From: JBQTIP01 sp052388025
GTDB taxonomy: Bacteria; Actinomycetota; UBA4738; HRBIN12
NCBI GenBank assembly: GCA_052388025.1
Contig: JBQTIP010000121.1
Span: 1 to 12,022, forward strand
Length of the DNA: 12,022 nucleotides
Direction: 5' to 3'
Part shown: positions 1-6,173 of the stretch, piece after piece
Numbering within the stretch: position 1 is the stretch's first letter
Layout of the letters: each line of letters opens with the position of its first letter
The notes under the pieces: generated by a model
What the model saw: only the letters and a program-made list of their open reading frames with translations
What the model was told of the DNA's origin: nothing
Databases searched by the model: none
Made by a program: the position numbers and the translations under genes

Positions 1-1
1 C

Positions 2-196
2 TCGAGGGTCGCCATGCATGAGACCCGGCGGCTGGCGGAGGCGACCGGGATACGCCTCGCCGTCCGGGCCCGACCGGGCGGGGAGCCGGATCAGATCGGG
101 GTGGCCTACCCGTGGCGGCGCCGCGGCGCCGCCGAGGCGCTAGGGAACGAGATCGCGGCGCTGCTCGACGCGATGCTCCCGGGGCGACGGTCGCGT
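2..196 (+). pseudogene. Fragment of a cyanophycin-synthetase-like (Mur ligase family) N-terminal region, partial at both ends
   Basis: The second reading frame from the window edge encodes a well-behaved segment with alternating helical and strand character: RRLAEATGIRLAVRARPGG, then VAYPWRRRGAAEALGNEI and AALLDAML. This resembles the N-terminal region that precedes the ATP-grasp/Mur-ligase parts of cyanophycin-synthetase-like proteins in actinobacteria. That assignment is from memory of the family and is not proven. The 5' end lies outside the window. The similarity fades near position 190, where the frame continues only as antisense of the cyanophycinase fragment, so the gene is cut off there. 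No catalytic domain is present. An intact neighbour would normally be co-directional with cyanophycinase, but here the two face each other. It could instead be an unrelated small protein, although the join with a broken cyanophycinase favours a remnant. Confidence 0.45.
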
Positions 197-442
197 GAGC
201 AGATGCTCGCCGACGCCGAGCCCCAGGAACAGCTCGCGGTAGAAGTCCGTCGCCTGGTCACCGAGCGTCGAAGCCGTGCTCACGAGCACGATGTGGCCGT
301 CCTCGCCCCCGGCGAGCTCCGCGAAGCGGGTGAGGATGACCTTCTTCTTGGACTTGTCCTCGGCGCCGCCGATCAGCATCACCGGGCCGGCGCCGGGACC
401 GGTCCGGGCATTCGCGTGAGAGCGCTTCGCGGACCCCGCCAT
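140..442 (-). pseudogene. Cyanophycinase-like peptidase (S51 family), N-terminal piece only, broken
   Basis: Cyanophycinases are serine peptidases that hydrolyse the storage polymer multi-L-arginyl-poly-L-aspartate to beta-Asp-Arg dipeptides. After a short basic leader, residues 20-80 show the family's opening: VMLIGGAEDK, then FAELAGGEDGHIVLVSTAS and a FYRELFLGLGVGE helix. Family members usually have about 270 residues. Here the match stops at about residue 80 (near position 205), and the last 20 residues before the stop look like antisense of the CphA-like fragment. The catalytic Ser/His portion is absent, so this product cannot be an active cyanophycinase. The ATG at 442 lies 4 bp after the stop of the IscA-like gene, and a TAGACT box 6 bp upstream suggests a leaderless start. 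Whether the break is biological or an assembly artefact cannot be decided from this sequence alone. Confidence 0.7.
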
Positions 443-446
443 CGGG

Positions 447-713
447 TCAGTCTAGCCCGCCGTCGGGCGGGCGAAGCACGAGCTGGTCGTGAGGCTCGAC
501 GACGTCGACGAGGCCGTCCAGGCCCTCCTCCACGAGCAGCGCGAACCCGTCGCGTTCCACCAGTCGATCGCCGTCCTGACGCTCGTCGGTGAGAGCGAAC
601 TCGACGCCGTCGCCCTTGCGGGACAGCCGGACGGTGGCCTCCGGGTTGAGCCTTCGCGCCGCCTGGTGGGTTCGCGTGAGAATGTCGATCGCCCAGTCTG
701 TGAACTCGATCAT
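447..713 (-). CDS. Small IscA/HesB-fold protein without cysteines
   Basis: This 88-residue protein has the pattern of the iron-sulfur biosynthesis (HesB/IscA) fold. It has an N-terminal helix (residues 4-22), then LTDERQDGDRLVERDG (41-56), a VEEGL turn (61-65) and the closing VVEPHDQLVLRP (71-82). IscA-type scaffolds bind iron or Fe-S clusters through a single cysteine and a C-terminal Cys-x-Cys. None of these is present, and the protein has no cysteine at all, so cluster carriage in the usual manner is unlikely and its role is unknown. Length is close to the family's ~105 residues. The ATG at 713 fits the domain start; an extension upstream is low-complexity antisense sequence. There is no SD, but TACCAT lies 8 nt before the start. 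The next gene begins 4 bp after the stop. It is divergent from the DNA glycosylase gene. Confidence 0.72.
   Translation of the reverse strand: MIEFTDWAIDILTRTHQAARRLNPEATVRLSRKGDGVEFALTDERQDGDRLVERDGFALLVEEGLDGLVDVVEPHDQLVLRPPDGGLD
449..454 (-). promoter_or_regulatory. Putative -10 box (TAGACT) for a leaderless cyanophycinase-like transcript
   Basis: On the minus strand TAGACT ends 6 nt before the ATG at 442, which places the expected transcription start at or within a base of the start codon. No Shine-Dalgarno sequence precedes the ATG. The box overlaps the stop region of the IscA-like gene. No clear -35 is seen 16-18 bp upstream. Confidence 0.4.
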
Positions 714-721
714 CGGACGAG

Positions 722-727
722 ATGGTA
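722..727 (-). promoter_or_regulatory. Putative -10 box (TACCAT) of the IscA-like gene, leaderless start
   Basis: On the minus strand TACCAT ends 8 nt before the ATG at 713 and no SD-like purine run lies between them. The spacing matches transcription initiating at the start codon. No convincing -35 hexamer is visible. Confidence 0.4.
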
Positions 728-784
728 ACGGGAGGGGCGGCCGACCAGACAGGAGCAGGGTCGCCCGGTCGGGGCTCCATCGGT

Positions 785-790
785 TACGGT
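785..790 (+). promoter_or_regulatory. Putative -10 box (TACGGT) for the DNA glycosylase gene
   Basis: TACGGT would place transcription start near 797. That leaves a ~28-nt 5' UTR carrying a GAGGG/GGAGG purine run at 816-823 ahead of the ATG at 825. It also argues against the in-frame GTG at 789, which lies inside the box. The -35 region is not recognisable. Confidence 0.3.
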
Positions 791-824
791 GGCCGGTCAA
801 CCCGTGACGTCGGCCGAGGGAGGC

Positions 825-1751
825 ATGCCCGTTACGCTCGAGTTCCCACTTACCGGGGCGGGCGGTGAGCCGGTCGACCTTTGGCGAACACTCAGCTCCC
901 ATGGGTTCGTGGATCTGCCACCGATGCGCTCGGACGAAGCGACCCGTTCGCTGGAGATCACCCTGCCGGTCGCCGGCGGACGACCCCGGACCGTTCGGAT
1001 CGCGAGCGGCGGGCCCGGGCGAGGCCTGGTCGAGGTCTCGCGCTCTGGGCTAGGGCCGCGGGCACGCAACGGTCTGCTCGCCACCGTGCGGCACGTACTC
1101 CGGCTCGACGAGGACCTCTCGGGCTTCTACGACCTTGCGGCCGGCGATCCCCGCCTCGCGTGGGTGACGGCGGGTGCCGGGCGCATGATCCAGAGTCCGA
1201 GCGTCTTCGAGGACGTCGTGAAGACCGTCTGCACGACTAACTGCGCGTGGTCGGCTACCGAGCGGATGGTGGCCGCCCTGGTCGAGCACCTCGGCGAGCG
1301 GGCGCCGGGGGCGCCGGAGACCGGGGCCCTCGGGCGCGCCTTTCCCACCCCCGTCGCGATGGCGGAGGCGGGAGAGGACTTCTACCGCGGCGTGGCACGG
1401 GCCGGCTATCGCGGCGCCTACTTGATCAAGCTCGCCCGTTCGGTCTCGGAGGGCGCCGTCAACCTCGAGAGGCTCGGGCGCGCGTCGCCGGAGGACATGA
1501 GCGACGAGGAAGTGGCCGCCCGACTGCTCGCGCTCCCCGGCGTGGGCCCCTACGCGGCGGCCCACATCATGATGACGATCGGGCGGTACTCCCGGCTGAT
1601 CTTCGACTCGTGGACCCGGCCGAAGTACGCGCGTCTGGTCGGCCGCAAGACGGTCTCGGACGCCGCCATCGAGCGACGGTTCCTCCGGTACGGACGTTAC
1701 GCGGGGCTCGCCTTCTGGCTGTTCCTGACCCGGGACTGGGTCCCCGACTGA
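825..1751 (+). CDS. HhH-GPD superfamily DNA glycosylase (AlkA/OGG-like)
   Basis: This 308-residue protein is predicted to excise damaged bases (alkylated or oxidised purines) in base excision repair. Residues 1-100 match the N-terminal beta-rich domain of AlkA/OGG1-type enzymes. The helical core begins at about 115, with a conserved segment around 126-148 (SVFEDVVKTVCTTNCAWSAT). The helix-hairpin-helix is LLALPGVGPYAAAHI (about 234-248). The catalytic aspartate is D261, in LIFDSW. The lysine that OGG1 uses for lyase activity in the hairpin is replaced (GVGPYA), so a monofunctional glycosylase is expected. No four-cysteine iron-sulfur loop is present at the C-terminus, unlike MutY/Nth. I chose the ATG at 825 because a GAGGG/GGAGG purine run (816-823) precedes it. 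An in-frame GTG at 789 would add 12 unconserved residues. Substrate specificity cannot be read from the sequence. Confidence 0.85.
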   Translation: MPVTLEFPLTGAGGEPVDLWRTLSSHGFVDLPPMRSDEATRSLEITLPVAGGRPRTVRIASGGPGRGLVEVSRSGLGPRARNGLLATVRHVLRLDEDLSGFYDLAAGDPRLAWVTAGAGRMIQSPSVFEDVVKTVCTTNCAWSATERMVAALVEHLGERAPGAPETGALGRAFPTPVAMAEAGEDFYRGVARAGYRGAYLIKLARSVSEGAVNLERLGRASPEDMSDEEVAARLLALPGVGPYAAAHIMMTIGRYSRLIFDSWTRPKYARLVGRKTVSDAAIERRFLRYGRYAGLAFWLFLTRDWVPD

Positions 1752-1755
1752 GGGG

Positions 1756-1785
1756 TTGCCCCGCAACGCTTCAGCGGCGCATACT
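1756..1785 (+). promoter_or_regulatory. Putative sigma-70-type promoter for the MgtE-type transporter gene
   Basis: TTGCCC (1756-1761) and CATACT (1780-1785) are separated by 18 bp, directly after the glycosylase stop codon. The predicted transcription start is near 1792, giving a 5' UTR of about 45-60 nt before the candidate start codons. Confidence 0.4.
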
Positions 1786-1851
1786 GCCATGGCCCCTCCC
1801 CGGGCCCACGAGGCATCCGTTGAGCGAGAAGGAAGCGATGAGCGTTCCGTT

Positions 1852-3093
1852 ATGGCCATGGCGTTCCCACGTCGCGCCCGGCGCCTTTGGGGCTACTGGC
1901 GAGCTGAGCAGCGCACGCTTCGCCAGGGCTTCGTCGCGCTCCTTCTCAGCACCGCGGCGGGGTTCGTCGCCGCCCTGACGCTCGGCTCGATCACCGGCAC
2001 CCTCGAAGCGCTCCCCGGGCTGCTGATCCTCATCCCGGCCTCCGTCGGCATGCGTGGCACCATCTTCGGCGCGATCGGGGCGCGCCTGGGGACCAGCACC
2101 CACGCCGGCCTGTTCGAAGTGACCTTCGATCGCGCCGGCATCCTGTACGGGAACGTCTACGTCGGCATCATCAGCACGTTCTCGTCGTCGCTCTACCTCG
2201 CCGCGCTGGCGAGCCTCGCGGCCGCGGCTTTCGGGGAATCGGCCATCTCCTTCTGGGAGCTCGTGACGATCTCGGTCGTCGGCGGCGCCCTCGGCTCGGC
2301 CCTCATCCTGCTCGTGACGGTGGGCTTGTCCGTCCTGTCGTACCGACGGGGCTACGATCTCGATGCCGTGGCTACGCCTATGGTCACGGCGCTCGGCGAC
2401 ATGGCGACGCTGCCGACGTTGTTTCTGGCGACGCTCCTCGTCAAGAACGACGTGGTGAACGGCGTGTCGGCCGGCCTCTGCTTGGCCGTCTGCCTGTACG
2501 CGACCGTGAGGGGCGCTATGACCGATCTCAAGGGGGTCAGGCGCATCCTGCTGGAGATGACTCCCGTGATCCTGCTCACACCGCTCCTGGACATCCTTGC
2601 GGGGACGCTGCTGGAGTCACGGAGCGCCGGCTTCGCGGTCTTCCCGGGCATCCTCGTCCTGATTCCGCCGTTCGTCTCGCAAGCCGGAGCCCTGGGCGGA
2701 ATCCTGTCGTCTCGCCTGTCGTCGAAGCTCCAGCTCGGCGTCATCTCTCCCCGAGGAAGGCCGGAGCCGCCCGCGCTCGTGGACGTATCGCTTGTGGTCG
2801 GGTTCGGCATGGTGGTCTTCACGCTGATCGGGACCGTCGCGCTCGGGTTGTCCCGGCTCGCCGGCCTCGCCCACCCGGGCGCGGGTGTGATGATCGGCGG
2901 CGCCCTGCTCGCCGGCTTGATGGCGATGGCCATCACGATCGTGGTCGGCTACTACCTGGCGATCATCACGTCCCGGTTCGGCCTCGATCCCGACAACCAT
3001 GGCGTCCCCATCATCACGAGCGTCATGGACCTCTCGGGCGTCGCCTGTGTCCTGTTCGCTATGTCAATATTGGGGGCAGCCATCCATGGATGA
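1852..3093 (+). CDS. SLC41/MgtE-type divalent cation (Mg2+) transporter, two membrane repeats
   Basis: This 413-residue, strongly hydrophobic inner-membrane protein consists of two tandem MgtE transmembrane domains (about residues 28-230 and 235-413). It lacks the cytoplasmic N-domain and CBS domains of classical MgtE, an architecture like SLC41 carriers and archaeal homologues. Each repeat has a PGxLxLIPxxV segment (residues 55-64 and 265-274), and each carries the ion-pathway motif DxDxxxxPxxTxxxDxxxL: DLDAVATPMVTALGDMATL near 169-187 and DPDNHGVPIITSVMDLSGV near 379-397. Mg2+ is the likely substrate by family; another divalent metal is possible. The start is uncertain. ATG 1852 and ATG 1858 are in frame but lack an SD. 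The best SD (AAGGAAG, 1829-1835) precedes an out-of-frame ATG at 1838. The stop overlaps the next gene by 8 bp, indicating translational coupling to the PhoU-TrkA_C protein. Confidence 0.85.
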   Translation: MAMAFPRRARRLWGYWRAEQRTLRQGFVALLLSTAAGFVAALTLGSITGTLEALPGLLILIPASVGMRGTIFGAIGARLGTSTHAGLFEVTFDRAGILYGNVYVGIISTFSSSLYLAALASLAAAAFGESAISFWELVTISVVGGALGSALILLVTVGLSVLSYRRGYDLDAVATPMVTALGDMATLPTLFLATLLVKNDVVNGVSAGLCLAVCLYATVRGAMTDLKGVRRILLEMTPVILLTPLLDILAGTLLESRSAGFAVFPGILVLIPPFVSQAGALGGILSSRLSSKLQLGVISPRGRPEPPALVDVSLVVGFGMVVFTLIGTVALGLSRLAGLAHPGAGVMIGGALLAGLMAMAITIVVGYYLAIITSRFGLDPDNHGVPIITSVMDLSGVACVLFAMSILGAAIHG

Positions 3094-4282
3094 TCAACCC
3101 AAGAACGTCAAAGAGCTCCTCGTCGAAGCCAAGGACGCCTCGGAGCTGCTCATCGACCTGGCCTATGCCGCCGTGTTCTTCAACGACGTCGAGCTGGCCG
3201 GCGAGGTCGAGAAGCTGGAGGAGCGCATGGATGGTCACCTCCGGCGGCTGCGAACGATCGCGATGCTCGCCGCCCGGAGCCCCGAGGACGCGGAGGCGCT
3301 CGAGAGCGTGCTCTGGATCGCCAACGCCATCGACAAGATCGGCGGCGCCGCCTCCGACATCGCTAGGGTCGTCGAGGTCAACCTCGGCATCCCCGACGCG
3401 CTCAGGGCCGACCTACGGCACGCCGACGAGACCGCGGGTCGAGTAAAGGTCCGGGAAGGCGCCACCGCGGTCGGAACCAGCCTCCGCGACCTGTCGCTCC
3501 CCACCGAGACGGGCATGTGGCTCCTCGCGATCCGCCGGGGCACTGACTGGGAGTTCGATCCCGGACCCGAGAGCATCGTCGCGGAGGGGGACGTACTGCT
3601 GTTCCACGGACCAGAGGACGGCGCCAACTTGATACGGGAGCTGGCCGGCGCTCCCCAGCTCCCGCCGAGCCCCGAGTCCGAGGGACCGCCGATGTCCGAG
3701 CTCGACCGGGCGGTCGACATCCTCGTCGAGATGAAGAACTCGGCCGAGGCGGCGGTGGGGCTCGCGTACTCCTCTTTGCTCTTCAACGACCGGGCCCTCG
3801 CCGCCGAGGTGGCGACGCTCGAGGCCCGAAGCGACATCCTTCACGACGAGCTGGAGTCGTGGGTGCTGCGCGCAGCGCCGGAAGCCCGAAACCCGGACGA
3901 GCTTCGAGGGCTGCTTCGGCTGGCGTCGGCCAGCGAGACTATCTGCGACGCCGCCCGCGACATGACCTGGTACGTGGAACGGGGCGAGGGGCTTCATCCG
4001 GTCATCCAGATGGCGCTCGAAGAGACCGAGGAGACCGGCGCGGAGACGGTCGTCGAGACCGGATCGACCGCCGACGGCGTCTCGATCAAGGAGCTGCAGC
4101 TTGAGACCGAGACCGGCATGTTCGTGCTTGCGGTGCAACGCGGCAGGAGATGGATCTACCGCCCGCGGGCTCAGCTCGTGCTCGAGGCGGGCGACCGGAT
4201 CGTCGCGATCGGGCCGGAGGAAGGCCGCGAGCAGCTCGACGCTCTGTGCCGGGTCCCCGCGAGGGCGACCGAGACCCTCTGA
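3086..4282 (+). CDS. Duplicated PhoU-TrkA_C (RCK C-terminal) protein, likely regulator of the adjacent MgtE-type transporter
   Basis: This 398-residue soluble protein is built as two homologous halves. Repeat 1 has a PhoU-like helical part (about 7-110) and a TrkA_C part (about 120-188). Repeat 2 has a PhoU-like part (about 204-310) and a TrkA_C part (about 322-390). The repeats align at LAYAAVFFNDVELAGEVEKL versus LAYSSLLFNDRALAAEVATL, and at PTETGMWLLAIRRG versus ETETGMFVLAVQRG. TrkA_C domains bind small ligands or ions and gate K+ or other transport systems. PhoU-like domains are cytosolic regulators of membrane proteins. The gene starts at ATG 3086, with GGGGG at 3072-3076, inside the last codons of the transporter gene, so the two products are probably made together and interact. 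Related proteins occur as separate single-repeat genes; here they are fused through a proline-rich linker (189-202). It is not a phosphate-regulon PhoU, which occurs separately near the right end. Confidence 0.85.
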   Translation: MDDQPKNVKELLVEAKDASELLIDLAYAAVFFNDVELAGEVEKLEERMDGHLRRLRTIAMLAARSPEDAEALESVLWIANAIDKIGGAASDIARVVEVNLGIPDALRADLRHADETAGRVKVREGATAVGTSLRDLSLPTETGMWLLAIRRGTDWEFDPGPESIVAEGDVLLFHGPEDGANLIRELAGAPQLPPSPESEGPPMSELDRAVDILVEMKNSAEAAVGLAYSSLLFNDRALAAEVATLEARSDILHDELESWVLRAAPEARNPDELRGLLRLASASETICDAARDMTWYVERGEGLHPVIQMALEETEETGAETVVETGSTADGVSIKELQLETETGMFVLAVQRGRRWIYRPRAQLVLEAGDRIVAIGPEEGREQLDALCRVPARATETL

Positions 4283-4300
4283 GCGGACCCCGAAGTCCTC

Positions 4301-4329
4301 TTGTGCGCCGCCTCCGGCTCACCTAGCCT
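4301..4329 (+). promoter_or_regulatory. Putative promoter (TTGTGC-17-TAGCCT) giving a leaderless transcript of the RAM-domain gene
   Basis: TTGTGC (4301-4306) is followed, after exactly 17 bp, by TAGCCT (4324-4329). The GTG start codon comes 6 nt later at 4336. No SD is present between them. This is the best-spaced leaderless promoter in the window. Confidence 0.55.
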
Positions 4330-4335
4330 TCGAAC

Positions 4336-4872
4336 GTGGACGCATACGTCTACCTGCGCGCCGAGCCGGGCAGGGTCGAGGACGTCCTCATCGAGCTGAC
4401 CGGCAAGCACGGGGTTCGCCACGCCGTCTCTGTGGTCGGCGACTGGGACATCATGGTGGCGGTCGAGGGCGCGGACCTGGAAGCGATCGGCCGCACGGTC
4501 CTTCGCGAGATCCACCCGATCGAGGGCGTCACCCGCACGTACACCTGCCCGGTGGTGCCACTGGAGACGATCGGCATCCACGGCGGTGGCTGGGCGATGC
4601 CCACCATCCCGATGCACCGGCAGGGCCAGGCCTGCTTCGTGCACATGACCGCCGCCGTCGGATCCGTCGCGAGCATCGTCGAGGCCCTCGCCGAGCTGGA
4701 GGACATCAGCGGGGTCGCGGTCGTGGCGGGACACTACGACGTGATCGCTGAGATCCCACTCCCGTGGGAGCAGGCGAGCCCGGTGATCCTGGAGGTCATC
4801 CACGCGATCCCCGGCGTGGAGTCGACCAACACGGCCGTGGCCGTCCCCGTGTCCATGATGGAGGAGGAGTAA
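4336..4872 (+). CDS. Stand-alone tandem Lrp/AsnC ligand-binding (RAM) domain protein, no HTH
   Basis: This 178-residue protein contains two copies of the Lrp/AsnC C-terminal alpha/beta (RAM, 'Lrp/AsnC ligand-binding') fold. Copy 1 is about residues 1-75, with MDAYVYLRAEPGRVEDV and VVGDWDIMVAVEG. Copy 2 is about 97-172, with ACFVHMTAAVGSVASIVEAL and AGHYDVIAEI. No helix-turn-helix precedes either copy, so it is not by itself a DNA-binding regulator. RAM domains typically assemble as dimers or octamers and bind amino acids or related effectors. A sensor or partner-protein role is inferred, and the ligand is unknown. It follows the PhoU-TrkA_C gene by 53 bp but has its own promoter-like elements. 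The start is the GTG at 4336, where the fold begins; no SD is visible. It converges with ispH, leaving 7 bp between stop codons. Confidence 0.75.
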   Translation: MDAYVYLRAEPGRVEDVLIELTGKHGVRHAVSVVGDWDIMVAVEGADLEAIGRTVLREIHPIEGVTRTYTCPVVPLETIGIHGGGWAMPTIPMHRQGQACFVHMTAAVGSVASIVEALAELEDISGVAVVAGHYDVIAEIPLPWEQASPVILEVIHAIPGVESTNTAVAVPVSMMEEE

Positions 4873-4879
4873 CCGGGTC

Positions 4880-5827
4880 TCAGCTCGAGCGGACGGGGAC
4901 GTCCCGGACGCCGGCCGGCAGGGAGAACCGCACGTTCTCCTCCGTCAGCAGGATCTCCTCAACTTCCGTAGCCCCCTGTTCCTCGAGGTAGCCGACCATG
5001 CGCTCCACCAGCCATTCCGGCGCGGAGGCGCCGGACGTCAGACCGACGACCTCGGCCCCGTCGAGCCAGGCCGGATCGACCTCGGTTTCGTCGTCCACCA
5101 GGTAGGCGGGGGTCCCCAGCTCCCGGGAGACCTCCGCCAACCGGTTCGAGTTGGATGAGTTGTCCGAGCCGATAACGAGGACGACATCGGAGCGGCGGGC
5201 TATCTCCTTGACCGCGTCCTGGCGATTCTGGGTGGCGTAGCAGATGTCGTCCCTGGGCGGTCCCTGGATCGCGGGGAATCGCTTCCGAAGCACCTCGATG
5301 ATCTCGTTGGTCTCGTCCACGGAGAGGGTTGTCTGGGTCAGGTACGAGACGCCCTCCGGATCGGGGACCTCGACCAGACGGGCCTCCTCGGGGCTCTGCA
5401 CCAGGATCGTCCGTTCCGGGGCCTGGCCGGTGGTCCCAACCACTTCCTCGTGCCCCTGGTGCCCGATGAGGATGATGGTCTGGCCCTCGCCGGCGAAGCG
5501 CCGTGCCTCCAGGTGCACCTTGGTCACGAGCGGGCACGTGGCGTCGATCACGGTTAGCTCGCGGGCTTCCGCGCTTGCGTAGACCTCTGGGGCCACGCCG
5601 TGCGCGGAGAGCACCACCACGGCTCCTTTGGGAACCTCCGTCTCCTCCTCGACGAAGATGGCCCCCTTCGCCTCTAGGTCCCGGACCACGTGCAGGTTGT
5701 GGACGATCTGCTTCCGCACGTAGACCGGCGCTCCGTGCTTGGCGAGCGCCCGCTCGACCGCGTCGACCGCGCGCTCCACCCCCGCGCAGTATCCGCGTGG
5801 GGCGGCGAGCAAGACCTTCTTCGGCAC
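4880..5827 (-). CDS. ispH: 4-hydroxy-3-methylbut-2-enyl diphosphate reductase (IspH/LytB)
   Basis: IspH catalyses the last step of the MEP pathway, reducing HMBPP to IPP and DMAPP with a [4Fe-4S] cluster. The 315-residue protein is typical in length and complete. The three cluster cysteines are C14 (PRGYCAGVERAV), C98 (IDATCPLV) and C196 (DDICYATQNRQ). The substrate-binding histidines are H43 (IVHNLH), H76 (SAHG) and H126 (GHQGHEEV), with the proton-relay glutamate at E128. The Ser/Asn diphosphate loop is GSDNSSNSNRL. The GTG at 5827 (protein MPKKVLLAAPRGYC) gives the expected N-terminus. The longer upstream frame has a proline/arginine-rich unconserved sequence and is not credible. TACCAT ends 6 nt before the GTG, suggesting a leaderless mRNA. 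It is transcribed alone, convergent with the RAM-domain gene. Confidence 0.97.
   Translation of the reverse strand: MPKKVLLAAPRGYCAGVERAVDAVERALAKHGAPVYVRKQIVHNLHVVRDLEAKGAIFVEEETEVPKGAVVVLSAHGVAPEVYASAEARELTVIDATCPLVTKVHLEARRFAGEGQTIILIGHQGHEEVVGTTGQAPERTILVQSPEEARLVEVPDPEGVSYLTQTTLSVDETNEIIEVLRKRFPAIQGPPRDDICYATQNRQDAVKEIARRSDVVLVIGSDNSSNSNRLAEVSRELGTPAYLVDDETEVDPAWLDGAEVVGLTSGASAPEWLVERMVGYLEEQGATEVEEILLTEENVRFSLPAGVRDVPVRSS
4922..4940 (+). terminator. Possible stem-loop terminator within the 3' end of ispH
   Basis: A perfect 7-bp inverted repeat (GGAGAAC / GTTCTCC, 5-nt loop) lies 50 bp downstream of the RAM-gene stop, inside the C-terminal codons of the convergent ispH. There is no T-run after it, so factor-independent termination is doubtful. 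It may only slow polymerase or reflect coding constraint. Confidence 0.2.
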
Positions 5828-5833
5828 GGCTCC

Positions 5834-5839
5834 ATGGTA
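5834..5839 (-). promoter_or_regulatory. Putative -10 box (TACCAT) of ispH, leaderless start
   Basis: On the minus strand TACCAT is followed by 6 nt and then the GTG start at 5827. The intervening GGAGCC is a weak SD candidate but far too close for normal spacing. No TTG-type -35 is visible 16-18 bp upstream. Confidence 0.4.
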
Positions 5840-6151
5840 CCCGGGGCCTGCCCTCTGAGCCCCAGGCCCTCCGGACGGCTGTCGAATCGCATGATCGTCG
5901 TTTGTCAGACCCCCCTGGTAGGGTTTGGAGCGTTCATCGGACCCATCGTCCCACCCTCCCTCTCGCCAGCGTGCGGCTTCCGCCATGCCTGAGTAGCTGG
6001 CGCACGCGCGCGATTGGTAGCCGGGACAGCTGGGAATGATGGACGACCAGGTCAGATGAGGACGAGTCATACGAGGAGGTGATCCAGCACCCACGACCTA
6101 CCGCGGGACGGGCGGGCCAAGGCCCGGCCTCGAGGACCAGCCGCCAGCCTC

Positions 6152-6173
6152 GGTTCACCGCGGGGGTGAAACC
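6152..6173 (+). promoter_or_regulatory. Hairpin sequestering the transglycosylase SD
   Basis: GGTTCACC (6152-6159) pairs with GGTGAAACC (6165-6173) through 8 bp and one bulged A. This encloses most of the GGGGG purine run (6162-6166) that would serve as ribosome binding site for the ATG at 6178. An alternative short stem, GGGG/CCCC (6163-6166 with 6172-6175), hides the same run. It could throttle translation; no ligand-binding domain is recognised. Confidence 0.35.

Noticed and set aside
114..133. Perfect 20-bp GC-only palindrome
   Set aside because: It lies in Arg/Gly/Ala codons of the ligase fragment and has only G and C. Such palindromes are easily produced by codon bias, and it is about 60-70 bp from the junction.
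14..592. Open frame on + running to 592
   Set aside because: Only the first ~60 codons look like protein. The rest is antisense of the cyanophycinase and IscA-like genes with Arg/Ala-rich composition.
5828..6094. Upstream in-frame extension of ispH to 6094
   Set aside because: The N-terminal extension has no family similarity. The IspH N-terminus is expected at the GTG at 5827, which also has a -10 box at leaderless spacing.
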